The notes under the pieces: model-generated
Seen by the model: only the letters and a program-made list of their open reading frames with translations
What the model was told of the DNA's origin: nothing
Database searches by the model: none
Shown: one piece after another, positions 44,931 through 57,018 of the stretch
How positions within the stretch are numbered: position 1 is the first letter of the stretch
Layout of the letters: each line of letters opens with the position of its first letter
NCBI GenBank assembly: GCA_001599815.1
Contig: BCIA01000002.1
Coordinates: 1,185,831 to 1,249,830, forward strand
DNA from: Furcasterigmium furcatum
Lineage: Eukaryota; Ascomycota; Sordariomycetes; Glomerellales; Plectosphaerellaceae
DNA: 64,000 nucleotides
Reading direction: 5' to 3'
Position numbers and translations under genes: made by a program

Positions 44931-46331
44931 ATGCAATCCGACGATGTCCAGTACGGCCTGAAGTGGGTGCACACTCGCCAAGGAGCTCTCGAGCCCGAGT
45001 GGTCTGTTGAATTCAATGAAACAGCCATCGCAGTCATTGCAGCCACCGCCCACGCCGCCCTCAGGCTGTCTCGTCCCTGCACAGCCACACCCTTTACTCG
45101 AGGGCAAATCTACAAGAGCTATGTCATTAGCTCTGCGGACTTGGAAGAAGATGTCATCGCCCGTGTCATCCTCTCTATCAAACCAAAGTGGAAGACCGAG
45201 AGTGAAGTCGCGACCATGCAATGGGTCTGCGAGAACACGTCCCTGCCCGTGCCTCGGGTCCTCGCTTACAACTCCAATCGCAAAAACCCTCTCGGCTTTG
45301 AGTGGATCATCACGGAAAAGGTCCCTGGCAAGCCTTGGGCAGATGTGTGGAAAGAGATCGATTTCCCTGCCAAGGCAAGGGTCGTGCGTCAGGTTGCGCT
45401 ATTCGCTGCCGAGGCCTATCGTCGTCAGATGCGAGGCATCGGCAGTCTTGTTATGACGGAGGATGTCCCTACGTCGTCCGACACTGACCAAGCATCCCGC
45501 GTCCTAAAGAAAGACCATGCCGACAGCGGAATTCCCAAGCTTCCCTCCAAGTACAGCCTTTGGCGGCCCGTCTGGCCGTATTAGATCACCGACAGACCCC
45601 CGTTTCAACTGACACCTTACGAACCTTTCCCTTCGACTCGAGAATGGATTACCGCCCGCCTTGATATTAAGGAAGCCAACACCGAGAGGCGGTTGGGAGC
45701 TATCCACCACCGGGCTGTTCTTTCAGGGGGGGCTCTCGGTGACGCCATTGCTGGACTTGAAGGGGTTTTGCCTGAACTCCGACACCTCAATGCTGCTCTG
45801 GTCATTATCGCATCGCTACGACGCAAGCTCGACGACCTCTTTCCCCCAGACGGACCAAGCCCCGAGCCCTCCATGCTTTGCTACCGCGACCTACACAAGC
45901 ACAAAATCCTTCTCGACGAGTCCGGATCCTTGGCGGGCGTGATAGACTGGGAAGCCCAAATCACCCTCCCGCTCTTCGCGGCGTGCGACTATCCCAAATT
46001 CCTCTGCAGGAAAGTGGTCACCGAAGAGCCTACACTGAGAAATCGGGTACCCAATGAGAACGGACGAATGCCGGATCTTTGGGAACACGTGGAGAATTAT
46101 CAATTGACCCTACTACGAGGGTTGTTCATGGAGGAGATGCGGAGGCTTGCGCCTGGCTGGGTCGAGGTATATGAGTCCAGTGCGCGGCAGAGGGATTTTG
46201 AATTTGCGGTTGAACACTGCAATGCGGATGATCCCCTTCTCCAGACACGAATAACGGGATGGTTGGCACGTCTTGAGGCCGGCGTGGAGCATCTCCCGGG
46301 ACTAGTGGAAAACGTAGCCAGACACGCCTAG
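44931..46331 (+). pseudogene. APH-family phosphotransferase (kinase-like), interrupted by one stop codon
   Basis: The aminoglycoside-phosphotransferase-like fold is common in filamentous fungi, substrates mostly unknown. From ATG 44931 one frame runs 217 codons to TAG at 45582-45584 and then continues in the same frame for 248 more codons to 46331, with family similarity unbroken across the stop. The N lobe has YKSYVISSADLEEDVIARV and WIITEKVPGKPWADVW. After the stop come PFQLTPYEPFPSTREWITAR and the catalytic region CYRDLHKHKILLDESGSLAG then VIDWE. In that loop the catalytic Asp stays, but the usual first His is Tyr and the metal-binding Asn is Lys, so activity is doubtful even if read through. 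No frameshift was found. A 45-nt in-frame intron covering the stop is possible but has a poor donor and no branch site. Confidence 0.72.
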
Positions 46332-46740
46332 ACACAACACAGCAAACAGCACCGGGATCTTGTCATCCTGAGAGCACGCCTTGAATGTTCAGCGAAATTC
46401 CATGTTCATCGAGGCGCTCATCATTTCCGGTGAAAGTGAAGCCGTCTTCCGGCGATGCTCGCCTACCTATGTTCCATCCCAACCCAGAATACCCAGGCCC
46501 CGTTCCCCAAAGCCAAGCAGGGTGTCCGATACCCCTGCAGAGAGCCGGTGTTTGCCCAATGTTCATCAAAAAGTTCCCCATAACGCCGAGCAATGTTGTC
46601 CGTGGTATCTTTCCGGACGCCCCCATGTCATGTCATGCAGGGAGAATGCGCGAAAGAAAAGAAGAAGAGGGAAAAGAGAGAAGAAAAAAAATAAAATAAC
46701 ACTCAGGCAGACAACCTCGTCAGTCCTTCTTCGTCCGCCC
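46332..46740. other. Convergent spacer
   Basis: 409 bp between the APH-like pseudogene and the stop of the MIZ gene. A purine-rich tract with A runs at 46645-46697 lies on the 3' side of the MIZ gene. No gene is seen. Confidence 0.5.
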
Positions 46741-49090
46741 TCAATCCAATTCGATGACGACGGGCTCAGACTGAGTGCCCCTGCGGGATATGTTGTCCTG
46801 CTTTTGGCGCTTGAATGCGGGTTCATCGGCGTCCAAGTCGTCGTCGTCCTCCTCCACCTTGGCCACCCAAGATCCGTCCGCCTTGACCAGGATGCTCTTG
46901 GTGTTGCCCCTTCCCTCTTGGAGAAGCCTGTCCCGCACGCCCTGCAGGAACATGTCGATGCGAAGGCTGGAAGGGCGCGCATCCTTGTCGCAGATGGGGC
47001 ACTTCCACTGGTCGACGAGGCTGGGTTCTGGCCCCAGGGCTTCCAGACGGCGGCACGACGTGCAGCCCGGCCGCCCCTTATGCGGACAAAGCTTCTTCGC
47101 GGGCCGCGTCTCGAGGAAGATGTCGAGGTCAAAGCACTCCAAGTGCGTGCAGCTGGAGCCGCGCACCGGGACCTTGAACATCTGCATGGCATAGGGCTCG
47201 GTGATGTCGACGCTCAGGGTGTTATCCGTGACAAACAACTCATCTTCCTCCTCCGGGGGTTCCAATCGACGCTTGATGATCGCTGGTGTAATGTGTGCGG
47301 GCACTCGTCCTCGACTCTCCACCATGGACTTGACACTGGAGTGGCTGAATGTTTGGATGAGCTCAATGACGGTGACAAAGATGGTGCCCGGTTTCGGCTT
47401 GACTGGTGGCAGAACGCTGATCCTCACGTCGTTCCTGCCCGGCCGAAGGTGCTCGGTGAGTTCGGCAGCTTGGTGCTGGCCGTGTTGGGTTTTGCGACGG
47501 ATCTTGACTGCCTTTTCGTTGACGGTGACGAACATGTGCTCAGGCCAAGACGTTGGCATCGTGACCCAGGCAAGTCCGGACAGCGGGTCCAATTGATCCT
47601 TGCGAACCTCACACGCGCGAAGACGATAACGCAAAGAACCATCGAAATAACTGCAGACGGGCATACCCTCCCCGGGAGGGGTGGAGCGCTTTGAAAGCTT
47701 GCCTTCAAAATCCTCGGGCGAGATGTCGAACGAAACCTGCGCATGGTGGCCGTTGGAGTCGATAATGACAGGCTTGGCAACGAAGCCTGTGACCGTTTGA
47801 TAAAACCTCTCGCTGGTCTGAGCAGGAGCTGCAGGGAGTGACAAAGGGACACGCCGAGGGCTGCGAACGTCGACCTGGTGGAGGCTCATCTCCACTGATC
47901 GAACATCGTGCGGTGACGGTGGATAGCGGTCGACTCTGATAACCTGCGTTGGATGGGGCACGAAGATGCCTTGCCTTCGGTTGCCGACAGCGGGCTGATT
48001 GCCGTGAGCTCGGACCGCCCCGCTGCCTCGCCGTTGTGGCACCGATGCATGCGGCGGTTGCGGCCACTGTTGCTGCTGTTGTTGGGACGGCATACTATTG
48101 TGGAAGCCGTGGAGAACCGGCGCCGGTGGCATCTGCAGGCGTGGTTGGGGTAGCCCCGTAGGAGAGGAGAAGCCGCTGAACAATTGGAAAGAGGGTGCCG
48201 TCATACCAGCAAGCGACGATGGTGCTGATGTTTGTGGTTGCATTTGATTCCAGTGGTTGACGAAGAAAGCAGGAGCGGCGGCGCTGGTCTGGGGATTCAG
48301 GTTGTTGATAGGGAAGGAGCTGTTACTCGATGTGGAAGTTGCCGCCGGTGGCACGGCTCTAGAGCTGTGGTTGTTTGCACCGGGAACTGACGACGTGGGT
48401 CCTCCTCCTCCTTCCGCATCCTGAGTCTGATTGACTCCCATAGTAAAGGAAGGCTGTTGCTGTGGCATGCGAGTACCAGCAAGGTGCCCAAACATCGGCT
48501 GTACCATCTGCATCGGACTGAAAGACATCTGCGGATTGTCGGCCATCTGGGGGCTGTTCAACAGCCTTTGTCCCATCATTGAAGGGACCTGTCTCTGCGG
48601 TCCCTGCGGTCCCTGCTGTCCCTGCTGTCCCTGCCCGGCTCCTGCTTGAAGCTGGCCAGATCCGTCCCGGTCTGTAACCAACTGCAGGTTTTGGAACCTC
48701 TGTTGCTGAGGAATCTGGGCAGACTGCATTTGCTGAGATGGGACCTGCTGCTGGGCCGGGTTGAACACGAAGTTCTGCTGACCCTGCATCTGGAATGGCT
48801 GGCTCCGTGAGACGTGAGTAGATTGGGGAGATCCCTGCTGGTTCTGCATGGCAGGAGACAGAGGCCCCTGAATCCCTGCGGGCGAACCTGGGGCTTGTGC
48901 TTGGCCGGCGTACTGCATGTTGGGTCCGTTTGGCTGCTGCTGCATTGGAATATAGCCTTGCGGCATTCGTTGCTGTTGCTGGTGCTGGTGTTGCTGGTGT
49001 TGCTGCTGGTGTTGCTGGTGTTGTTGCTGGTGTTGTTGGTGTGGTTGCTGGTGCGGTTGCTGCTGATGGTGTTGCTGCTGAGGAGCGCTC

Positions 49091-49122
<32 letters not shown>

Positions 49123-51281
49123 CTGAGCCCTCTGCTCCCGTCTGTACATCTCCACAAGCCTTGCGTACACTCCGAGCAGAACGGTCCGAAATTCGTTCCG
49201 CTGGTGGTCTGTCAGCACCGCCTTCGTCTTGCGGCGGTCTTCCTGAAACATCTCCGCCATCCTCTGGCCAATGGCACCGTCCAGAATGCCGAGTTGCTTT
49301 CGCGAAACCGTAAAAAGAATCCCCTGTAGCGTTACGGAATCGAGTCGGAAGTACTCCAGAAGCTCGCTGACGAGAAGCGGATAGCCCCTCCGCTGCACCA
49401 TATGGAGGGCCGGTTGCCAGTTTCTGCTGAGAAGCCTGAGGAATCGGACAACCTCGCCGAGGTACAGGCCATACGCCCGACTGCGGAGGTCGGAGAGCTG
49501 GAGAGCAGGGAAGGAGGCGAACCAGCGAAGGTGATCCTCTGGAATGGCCGAGTTCCCGCTGAGGGATAAATCGACTGTGGTCAACGCTGTCTCGACGGCA
49601 CTGGGGTCCTCTTCGTCCCCGGAAATGGCCAAGAACTGGAGCGCCATTGCCCTGTCGAGGGACCAAATGCACAAGATCTGTTGCAGGATGAGAAAGAAAA
49701 TATCCCCTTGCTCGACCGCACTGCGCACGATGAAGTATCGCCGTACAAGAGTATCATCCTCCCGCGTCTGCTTCAGCAATGGGTAGACCTGGTCTTGTCG
49801 CGTCTTGACTGTGTTCAGCAATGCCAACAGTTCGAATGGGTTCTCCTCAGATGCTTCTTCAGCGGCTTCCGCGCTTGTTGAGGGTGGGTTGGGTGCTATA
49901 GTGGCGTGACTTTGAGGGGCAGGGCTTGTCATCCCGGCGGGGATCGGTTCCGCCAGTCCTTGATGCGATGGCTGCTGGTTTGTCTCGCTCATTGCGCCCG
50001 GAAGGCCGAGTGAAAACTGAACTGACAGCCCAGGTGCTGCCCCTGCCGGGCCTGAGGGCGTAGGTGCTGCTGGGTTGTCCATTCTGGTGTGGGTTGGCCC
50101 TGGACTCTCTTGAATGCCAGTGGCCGCTGGACTGGGCTCATCGGTTGGGGTTGGAGAAGGGAGCGAGCCGGCGATGTTGGTTCTGAGCGTGGTTAGCATG
50201 AAAACGCAAACGTCTCAGAAAAGAAAAAGCTGTAAGCAAGCCTTGAGTGTGCCTGAGAGAAGGGACAGTGATGAGGCCCTCGACGGACGGGTTCTGGAAA
50301 GAGATCCTCAGGAAGAAAGGGTATGAGGGAAGGACCGGCTGTGAATCCATTCAATGAGACAGTGATGAATCGATACAACAAGATAGGACTCCAGTGAATC
50401 GATACGACAAGACATCCTTAGGAAGAAAGGGTATGAGGGCAGGACCGGCTGTGAATCGATGCAAGAGGACAGGGACGGCGATGAATCAATCGATGATCCA
50501 GAAAGATGGAGCTGGCCATGAATCGATACTTCGACAGAGCTGGCCGTGAAGATAACAAGACCGGCCCCGCCCCAGATAGATGTAAGAAATCATGTGTTGT
50601 TGCTTACCTTGACACCTGGCCACCAGAGCCTCTCTGCACGATGCGCGGCCGCTTGAGAGAATGTAAGGGATTAATGGGCGCGCCGTCTGCCGTGACAGTC
50701 AAAGACGGGTCGGCGGCCGCGGGTTGTGGTGTTGGGCGCAAAGGCGAAGATGAGGCTGGGGTGTTTGGTGTAGTGAATTGAGGTGTCGAGTTCAAGGGAC
50801 GGAGAGGCGCATTCGAGTCAGACGGAAGGGGTTCAACAGGTAGGGTGGAGTCGTAGGTAGTCCCCAGGCCGGGAGCCAGACTAGAAGCCGGATTTATGAG
50901 CGTCGATATGTCCGGTAACATGTCGGCGCCGGCGGGGGCCTGGAGAAACTGTGCAAGAGAACCACTGCCCTGCAAAGTGAATGCAGTGTTTGACGATTGT
51001 GGTGTAGAGGCGGCTCCTGGCGTGCCCGCCGTCCCATTTCCTATTTGAACCGAACCTCCAGCGGGAATCTGATGTATTGAAGATTGTTCTGTCTGAACGG
51101 ACGGTATCGTTGGAGAGCCCTGGGAAGCTGGGACGGGGTCAGGCCCCGGTGCTGGTCTGGCGGACGAGGAGGGTGCTCGGGGTTGGAAGTGACGGCGTGG
51201 TCCGAGAAAGGCATTTGCCGTTTTATTCGAAGCCGTCATCTGTTGTTGCAACCCCAGTCTTGGACGGCGGTCTGGCGACAT
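46741..51281 (-). CDS. MIZ/SP-RING zinc finger protein, putative SUMO ligase or transcription cofactor
   Basis: SP-RING proteins of the Siz/PIAS group promote SUMO attachment in the nucleus (family knowledge). Two exons on the minus strand, 51281-50608 and 50182-46741, separated by a 425-nt intron (GTAAGC donor, CTAAC branch, CTCAG acceptor), give about 1371 residues. The junction gives GGQVSRTNIAGSL. The first 230 residues are low-complexity; a helical region at about 270-560 (LLALLNTVKTRQDQVYPLLK) is followed by a Gln/His tract at about 577-632 and a long Gln/Pro/Ser stretch. The SP-RING at about 1233-1305 has CTHLECFDLDIFLE and WKCPICDK, with an unusual insert containing CPHKGRPGCTSC. The C terminus is acidic (EEDDDDLDADE) and ends SEPVVIELD, a good SUMO-interacting motif (VVIEL). 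No SAP domain was seen, so the exact class is open. Confidence 0.85.
48962..49128 (-). repeat. Gln/His-coding triplet repeat tract
   Basis: Coding repeat inside the MIZ gene: CAG/CAA/CAC codons with an uninterrupted (CTG)8 on the plus strand at 49102-49125. It encodes a poly-Gln run followed by alternating Gln-His units. Confidence 0.85.
50304..50457. repeat. Imperfect direct repeat inside the MIZ-gene intron
   Basis: Two 44-bp copies, 50304-50347 and 50414-50457, differ at two positions and are offset by 110 bp. Between and after them the 9-mer TGAATCGAT recurs (near 50375, 50395, 50452, 50519). The element lies wholly within the intron. Confidence 0.8.
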
Positions 51282-53951
51282 GTTTACTTTTGCAATGCTA
51301 TGCTCGGCCAGGCTCGGGACAGATTATGAGAGGCGATACGGAGACACAGTCGGGCTGTATGTACGGGGGGAGTCATCGGTTCTAAGTGGCTCGAGGTCAG
51401 TGATCCGCGCGGCAGAGCGTCTCGGAATACTATAATCTGCTGGATGACACCCGCGTACCCTAAAGATCTACCCCGTGGCCGTGGAAGGAGGCGGAGCCGG
51501 GAAAGAAGACGAGAGAGGCGGCGGACGACAAGCGTCGAGAGAGTGTATTGGGATTATGGACGAGGATGCGATGTGGCGCGCTGGCCTAGTAAGAGCCGGT
51601 GCTTAGAGGTCACGAGGAGAGCTGAAGGCAAGTCTCCCGTGTTCCTTGTAGTGCTGGGACAGCGAGCGGTGACTCGGGCTGGTTTCTCGACTGTGGTGGC
51701 TGTCGTCCGGCAGACTGAGGTTGAGTTCAGTTCTCACGGGAAAGTTGGGACGCCACCCGTCGCGCTGGTCTGGCCAGGCTGGAGTGCGCTCGTCAAGGCC
51801 CCGAGACGGCATCGATGCGACTGAGCACGCGCGCAGTCGAACGTCAGCAGCCGAGGAGAATGGTGAGGAGAGGGAGAAGGCAAGGCCGGGACGCGGACGT
51901 CGGTCAAAGGCGCGAGGTGAGTAACTCTAGTCCAATCCCCCCCCAATCACGCCGGCGCAGTTGGTGGGATCTTCCACCTGGGGTGGCGCTGGACGCAACG
52001 CCAAATCCCGGCCCACCTTATCCCAGGGACGAGAACCGCCTAGTCCCAAAAGGGTTTACGGTAGCTGCAACTGCACGCAAACGAGTTGGGCCTGCCTGGA
52101 AGGAAAGAACAACCGTCGTCGAATTTGCCAGCCTGAATGAACAATTCTTTTCCCCCGTCTGCCCATTCCCCCGTGGCCGTCGCATTCGTGGGTGCTACAT
52201 ACTACCACTCGGGTGCCTCCCGCGGTTCTTTTGCATGCCGCAGCCAGTGGCGGCCGCTCCGTCTGTTTGAGTTTCCAGCACGAGCAAGTCGTGTCTCGGG
52301 AACCAGCACACGACCGACTGAGTGGCGGGCACGGAAGAGAAGTCCGGGGCGAGCGCGCGGCAAGACGTCCGTTTGGTGCGCTGCGTGCTGAACAACCCGT
52401 CCTGCTGTAGGTATGAGCGGAAAAAGCAAGCACAGCACAGCATGGCCTGATGGCCTGCCACAGCCAAGAATCATGCTTGGCAGACGGGCTGGCGAAGGCC
52501 TTGCCGTTCCTCCATGTCGCATTCTACTTGTATCTGGTTCTGTCAGAAATGGTCCATGAAACAGTATGTTAGTCTCAAGCAGGCGGTGTGGCGTTGTGAG
52601 GGATTCAATCGATCGCCTGCCGCCCGTCGGGGCTGGGTTCTCCTGGTCACGAGAGAGGACGGCAGTCTTCAGAAGAACAACTCTTGGGTGAATGAGTAGT
52701 TGTCATGTGAAGCGGCTCAAGCAATACTAATCATATGAACAGCGGGGTATCTGTATCGAGGTGTCTAGGTGCCTAGGCACCCTGTACTTTTCTGACCCCC
52801 AGGGCTAGGAAAGACATGGATGCCAAACGCGCTGATGTCGTAAAGTCAAGCCAGAGTGACGATAGAGACTATTAGCTCTAGCCTCTGGCTCTCGATGACC
52901 CCGGGCTCGATCACGTGTTTCCTCAGACGGGAGTCGCGACTTCCACCTCAGTTGCCAAAAGAATATCTTGAATGGCACGTGGAGTGCTGGATTCCAGGTT
53001 GCCTACCTAGGTATTTTGCAACGACTCCGCCAGCCGCCGAGGCTTTGAATCTTCCTCAAAGTCGTCCACCACCGACGCAAGCTCACCTTTCATTACCTCC
53101 ACTCATCCTCAAAACCCTATGTCGAAGCTTCAACGCGAGCCAATCCTGCCGAACCTGCTTACGCCGCCTCGTATTTCTCTCGACCTCCTCGGACCTCGCC
53201 GCCACCTTTTCCGCCGACATCATTCCCAGACTGAAGCAGCAGCAACGCCGTAACTCCGGATCGCGGGTCCCATTGAATCCGTCCCATCCACGGCCCATCC
53301 GTTGCCGGCGACCCATCTTCAAGAGGCAGGTAGCCCACCCCACTTTCGCCGGATCGAATCGAGACCCTGACAAGCTGACAGCACGCCGCCAATAGCCACA
53401 GCCCACGCTGTCTTTCCCGGCCACGTCGTTTCCTTCCAATCACAGCCCAGCAGGCCCCGCCAATCCCACTGGCCGATTCAACAACCTACCCCGGCCGATT
53501 CTCCCAATGTGCTGTACCCGAGCCTTCTCTCGCCCATCATCTCCATCTGTCACGTCGACAAAGGGCCACCATTCGCCACATCACCTGCTGCGCTGCGGCC
53601 TTGTCCAAAGGGGGGTACGACGCCAAACATCACGACTCAAACATCCGCCGACCGTCCACTTCCTATTCCCGCCCGACGTCTCGGACCAGAAATTCCTTGA
53701 GGCTGTCAGTCAGTGTCCGTCCTGACTCCTGACTCGGACCCCAACCTTGGGGGAATTCGCCTTGGCTTGCTCCGCTCTCCTCCCTGCGACGGAATCTCCG
53801 CCATTTCGACCTCCCCTCTGTTTTTATCGTCCACCACCACCGGCCGACCCCCTGCACGCTGCGATTCGGATGTAATCTCGCCAGCTCCTTTCCACCCACC
53901 AAGCGTTTTCCGCTCCCGCCGAGTCGACGCGATTCTCCATCGCCGACAACA
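51282..53951. promoter_or_regulatory. Long divergent region, MIZ gene / Boi-type gene
   Basis: 2.67 kb between two start codons. The right 450 bp (53500-53950) is rich in C/T, as in long fungal 5' leaders. Two CCTAGG-centred palindromes lie at 52768-52781 and 53004-53013. Open frames (for example 52856-53395) have no domain and are probably leader sequence. Confidence 0.45.
52768..52781. repeat. Perfect 14-bp palindrome
   Basis: GGTGCCTAGGCACC equals its own reverse complement. A second perfect palindrome, TACCTAGGTA, lies at 53004-53013, with the same CCTAGG core. Confidence 0.85.
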
Positions 53952-56900
53952 ATGGCTGCGAGACCGACCGACCATGTTCGCCCCGAAGTTGGCGATACCC
54001 TCATCGTCATCCGTGAGTCCATCCCTTCGACCCCCAGCTGCACCAGCAATCGCGCCACTTGGTCCCTCACAACACCCGCCTCAAGCCTCCTGGCTCGCCG
54101 GCCGGTCGCAAACCTGAGCCGTCGCGTCATCCATTCTTTGCTAGCGGCACGAGCTGACTTCTCTGTGCCCCTTAGATGAATTCCAGGCGCGAAGCTCCGA
54201 CGAGTTGAGCCTAGCCAAAGGCGACCGTGTCGAGCTGATCGAGAGGGACGATGAGTTTGGAGACGGCTGGTTTTTCGGCAAGCACTTGGGCAATGGAAAC
54301 GGCGGTCTGTTCCCAGAAGGTGTGTTCTCGCAATGCTCCCTCCATCCTCCCCAGTATAAGCTAACCTGAAATCTCAAAGTCTACACTCGGCCAGCGCCCA
54401 AAAGTCAGATCGCAAATGCTGGCTTTGCCGCCCCCAAACCCGTCATACAACAACCTGAAGAGCCCGATGCCGACGTCAGCCAGCCCCCTCCCTATTCAGA
54501 AGGCGCTCCTGCTCGAGCGTCCATCGTCCCTGCGCCACAGCCCGAAGAGACCACGCCGATCGCACCCCTCAACTCTACGAAAAAGGACGATGCCGGCCCT
54601 TCAAGTGGCCCCTCTCTCCTGGCGTCGGGAGCCGGCCTGAATACCCTCGAGAGCAACAACCAGGACAGCAAGGTGCTCAATGATACTATCAATGTCATCG
54701 ACGAGCACATAACCAACCTGCGCTCACCCCCTAGTGCGGGTGCTCTTCGCGCGCCTGCCACCGACTCTGGAAGTGAATACAGCTCTCATCTCGATCACCG
54801 GGCGTCGTACATTCAAGGTGAAGAGACCGACGAGGAGGAAGAAGCCACCCACACCAAGTCAGAAGTGCAGGCATGGACATCCGACCAAGTCGCCGAGTAC
54901 CTGTTCACAGTCGGGGTCGAGAAGCAGCATTGCGAGGTGTTCCGGGACCAGGAGATATCCGGCGAGGTTCTCCTCGGCATGGACCAGAGCTCCTTATTTA
55001 TCAAGGCCTTTGACCTCGGGTCCGTCGGGAAACGTCTCAAGACGTGGCAAAAGATCAAATCCCTCCAGGACCAGGTCAACTCCAGCAGACACTCCGCGAG
55101 GCATACGCAGTCATACGGCAGCGAGGCCGGGTCGGACGGCGTGATGAAGGGGCGCAGTAGGACAAGCACCCTGACCAGTTCCGTTCCGAGGCCGTCAGAG
55201 GACAGGCCCGGCTCAGTCCAAGCAAAACGGCTGTCCTTCTCGCAAACACCCAAAATGGAGCCCGCCCCCCTTGCGTCACCCGTCTCGCCGAGCGCCCTCG
55301 ACAGCCCGTCGCGGCCTTCCCACGCAAAACGGCCCTCTGCTGCCTCCGTCCGGGAGCTCCATCACTCCCGCCGATACTCGTCCAACGACCACCGTTTGAC
55401 AGGCACGACAGTAGCCAACACGGTCGCACCGAAACTGGCCACGAGTGGCACGTTCCCACAGACTGATGGTGCACATAAGAAGCAGCCCTCTTTCGATAGG
55501 GGCTGGACGCTAGGCGCTGCTTACTCGCAAAGACCTCTGTCTTCTGCCGGTTTCAATGATATCATGCAGCAGCATTCCCTAGAAACTCAGGAGTCTGTCG
55601 ACGCGGATCGAGGCTACTTCAGCGGAACGGACGCGGACGGGCGTCGTCGAAACGTGCTTAAGAAGCGCGACAGCGGCGCTCATTCCCGCAAGAACAGCTA
55701 TGCTGATGAGCAAAGAGTGCGTAGCGCGACGGCCATCTCAAGACACTCGCGGTATGGCAGTATCGAGTCTCGTGAGGGTGTCCCTTCACCTGCCGCACAG
55801 AAGTACTACGGCATTCAAAACACCACCCACAACAGGACGAATTCCACGAGCACATCTCACTCGATCCGCCGCGTTCCGTCCAGCAAGGATGGCCCTCCCG
55901 CCGCCGTTGGGACTGTCCGCGATTCGCCCATCACACCTACGTCCCCCGCAACTCGTCCCAGCATGACACCTGACTGGCTGAGCTCCATGGTGAACAAGCC
56001 CACAGTCAAAATCGGGGGTCTGCGAGCCATCTCGGATACGGCCGCTGGCGACCGGCTTAGGATCACCGCCCCCCAGGAGTCCCTGCGTGAATCGCCGCTG
56101 CAGTCCCCTGCGAGAACGCAATCGAGCACGCCATCTGCTGGTCCAAGCTTCGAGTTTGATTCTCCTGACGCCGCCAAGAGCCCCAGCACCGCCGCCACTG
56201 CCGCCAGCAAGACCACCCGCAAGAAGGGCAAGAAGGAGACGAGCGCCTACACGCGCGGACTGCAGAAGATTACTCCGCAGGAGGCCGTCAAAGATGCCGA
56301 CTACAGTGGTTGGATGAAGAAAAAGAGCTCCAACCTGATGACTACGTGGAAGCCTCGTCTCTTCGTGCTCAAGGGCAGGCGCCTGGCTTACTATTACTCT
56401 GAGGATGACCAACAGGAGAAGGGTCTCATCGACATCTCCTTCCACCGAGTTCTTCCCGCCGACAACGAGAAGCTGACTGGCCTCCACGCCACCTTGACGG
56501 GAGCCGGATCGACCGCTGCGCCTGCCAGCAGCGTTTTACCCACCTCAGATGAGCCCCTGGATAAGGGAGACGATGCCATGTTCATCTTCAAGCTCGTCCC
56601 TCCTCGCGCAGGGTTGTCCCGTGCCGTCACATTCACCAAGCCAACTGTGCACTACTTTGCGGTGCCGAACCTTCAGCAGGGCAGACTCTGGATGGCAGCT
56701 CTTGTGAAGGCCACCATCGACAGGGACGACAATCAGCCCATCACCACGACCTACCAGCAGAAGACGATCAGTCTGGCCAAGGCCCGCGCGATGCGGCACC
56801 GACCGCCCGCGTTGATGAACCTCGACGAAGACCCCGAGGATGAGAAGAAGAGCTCACAAGACGGCAAGAAGGACGGCGGCCTCCTGGGCATTCACTTCGG

Positions 56901-57018
56901 CGAGGGCGACAGCGGCGTGGATGGACTCGACAAACTCGGCTTCCAGAAGGCTGAGAGTGCCAACCCGCAGAAGCTCGCCTTCGACGACAACGGCGTGCTC
57001 CCTCCACAGAGCGCATAA
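53952..57018 (+). CDS. Boi1/Boi2-type polarity protein (SH3-SAM-PH)
   Basis: Boi proteins link Cdc42, formins and exocytosis at growing tips (family knowledge). Three exons, 53952-54012, 54176-54319 and 54380-57018, joined by GTGAGT..TTAG and GTGTGT..AAAG introns, both phase 1, give about 927 residues. An SH3 domain spans about 14-72: VIHEFQARSSDELSLAKGD, WFFGKHLGNGNGGLFPEVYT. A SAM domain lies at about 212-276 (AWTSDQVAEYLFTVGVEKQH, SLFIKAFDLGSVGKRLK). The middle is Ser/Pro/Arg-rich and disordered. A PH domain sits at about 687-830 (YSGWMKKKSSNLMTTWKPRL, then FVLKGRRLAYYY) with an insert before FIFKLVPPRAG. Domain order SH3-SAM-PH is that of Boi1/Boi2 and S. pombe Pob1. A proline motif QPPPYSEGAP follows the SH3. 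Confidence 0.92.

Noticed and set aside
45552..45596. A 45-nt intron removing the stop in the APH-like gene
   Set aside because: GTACAG is a weak donor, no CTAAC-like branch site is present, the length is at the lower limit, and it would delete residues that match the family. Not excluded without RNA data.
50186..50199. ATG at 50199 as start of the MIZ gene
   Set aside because: That ATG is part of an intron branch site (ATGCTAAC) followed by the acceptor CTCAG; an upstream exon (51281-50608) joins in frame.
52856..53395. 179-codon frame upstream of the Boi-type gene
   Set aside because: Pro/Ser/Arg-rich translation of C/T-rich leader DNA, no domain.
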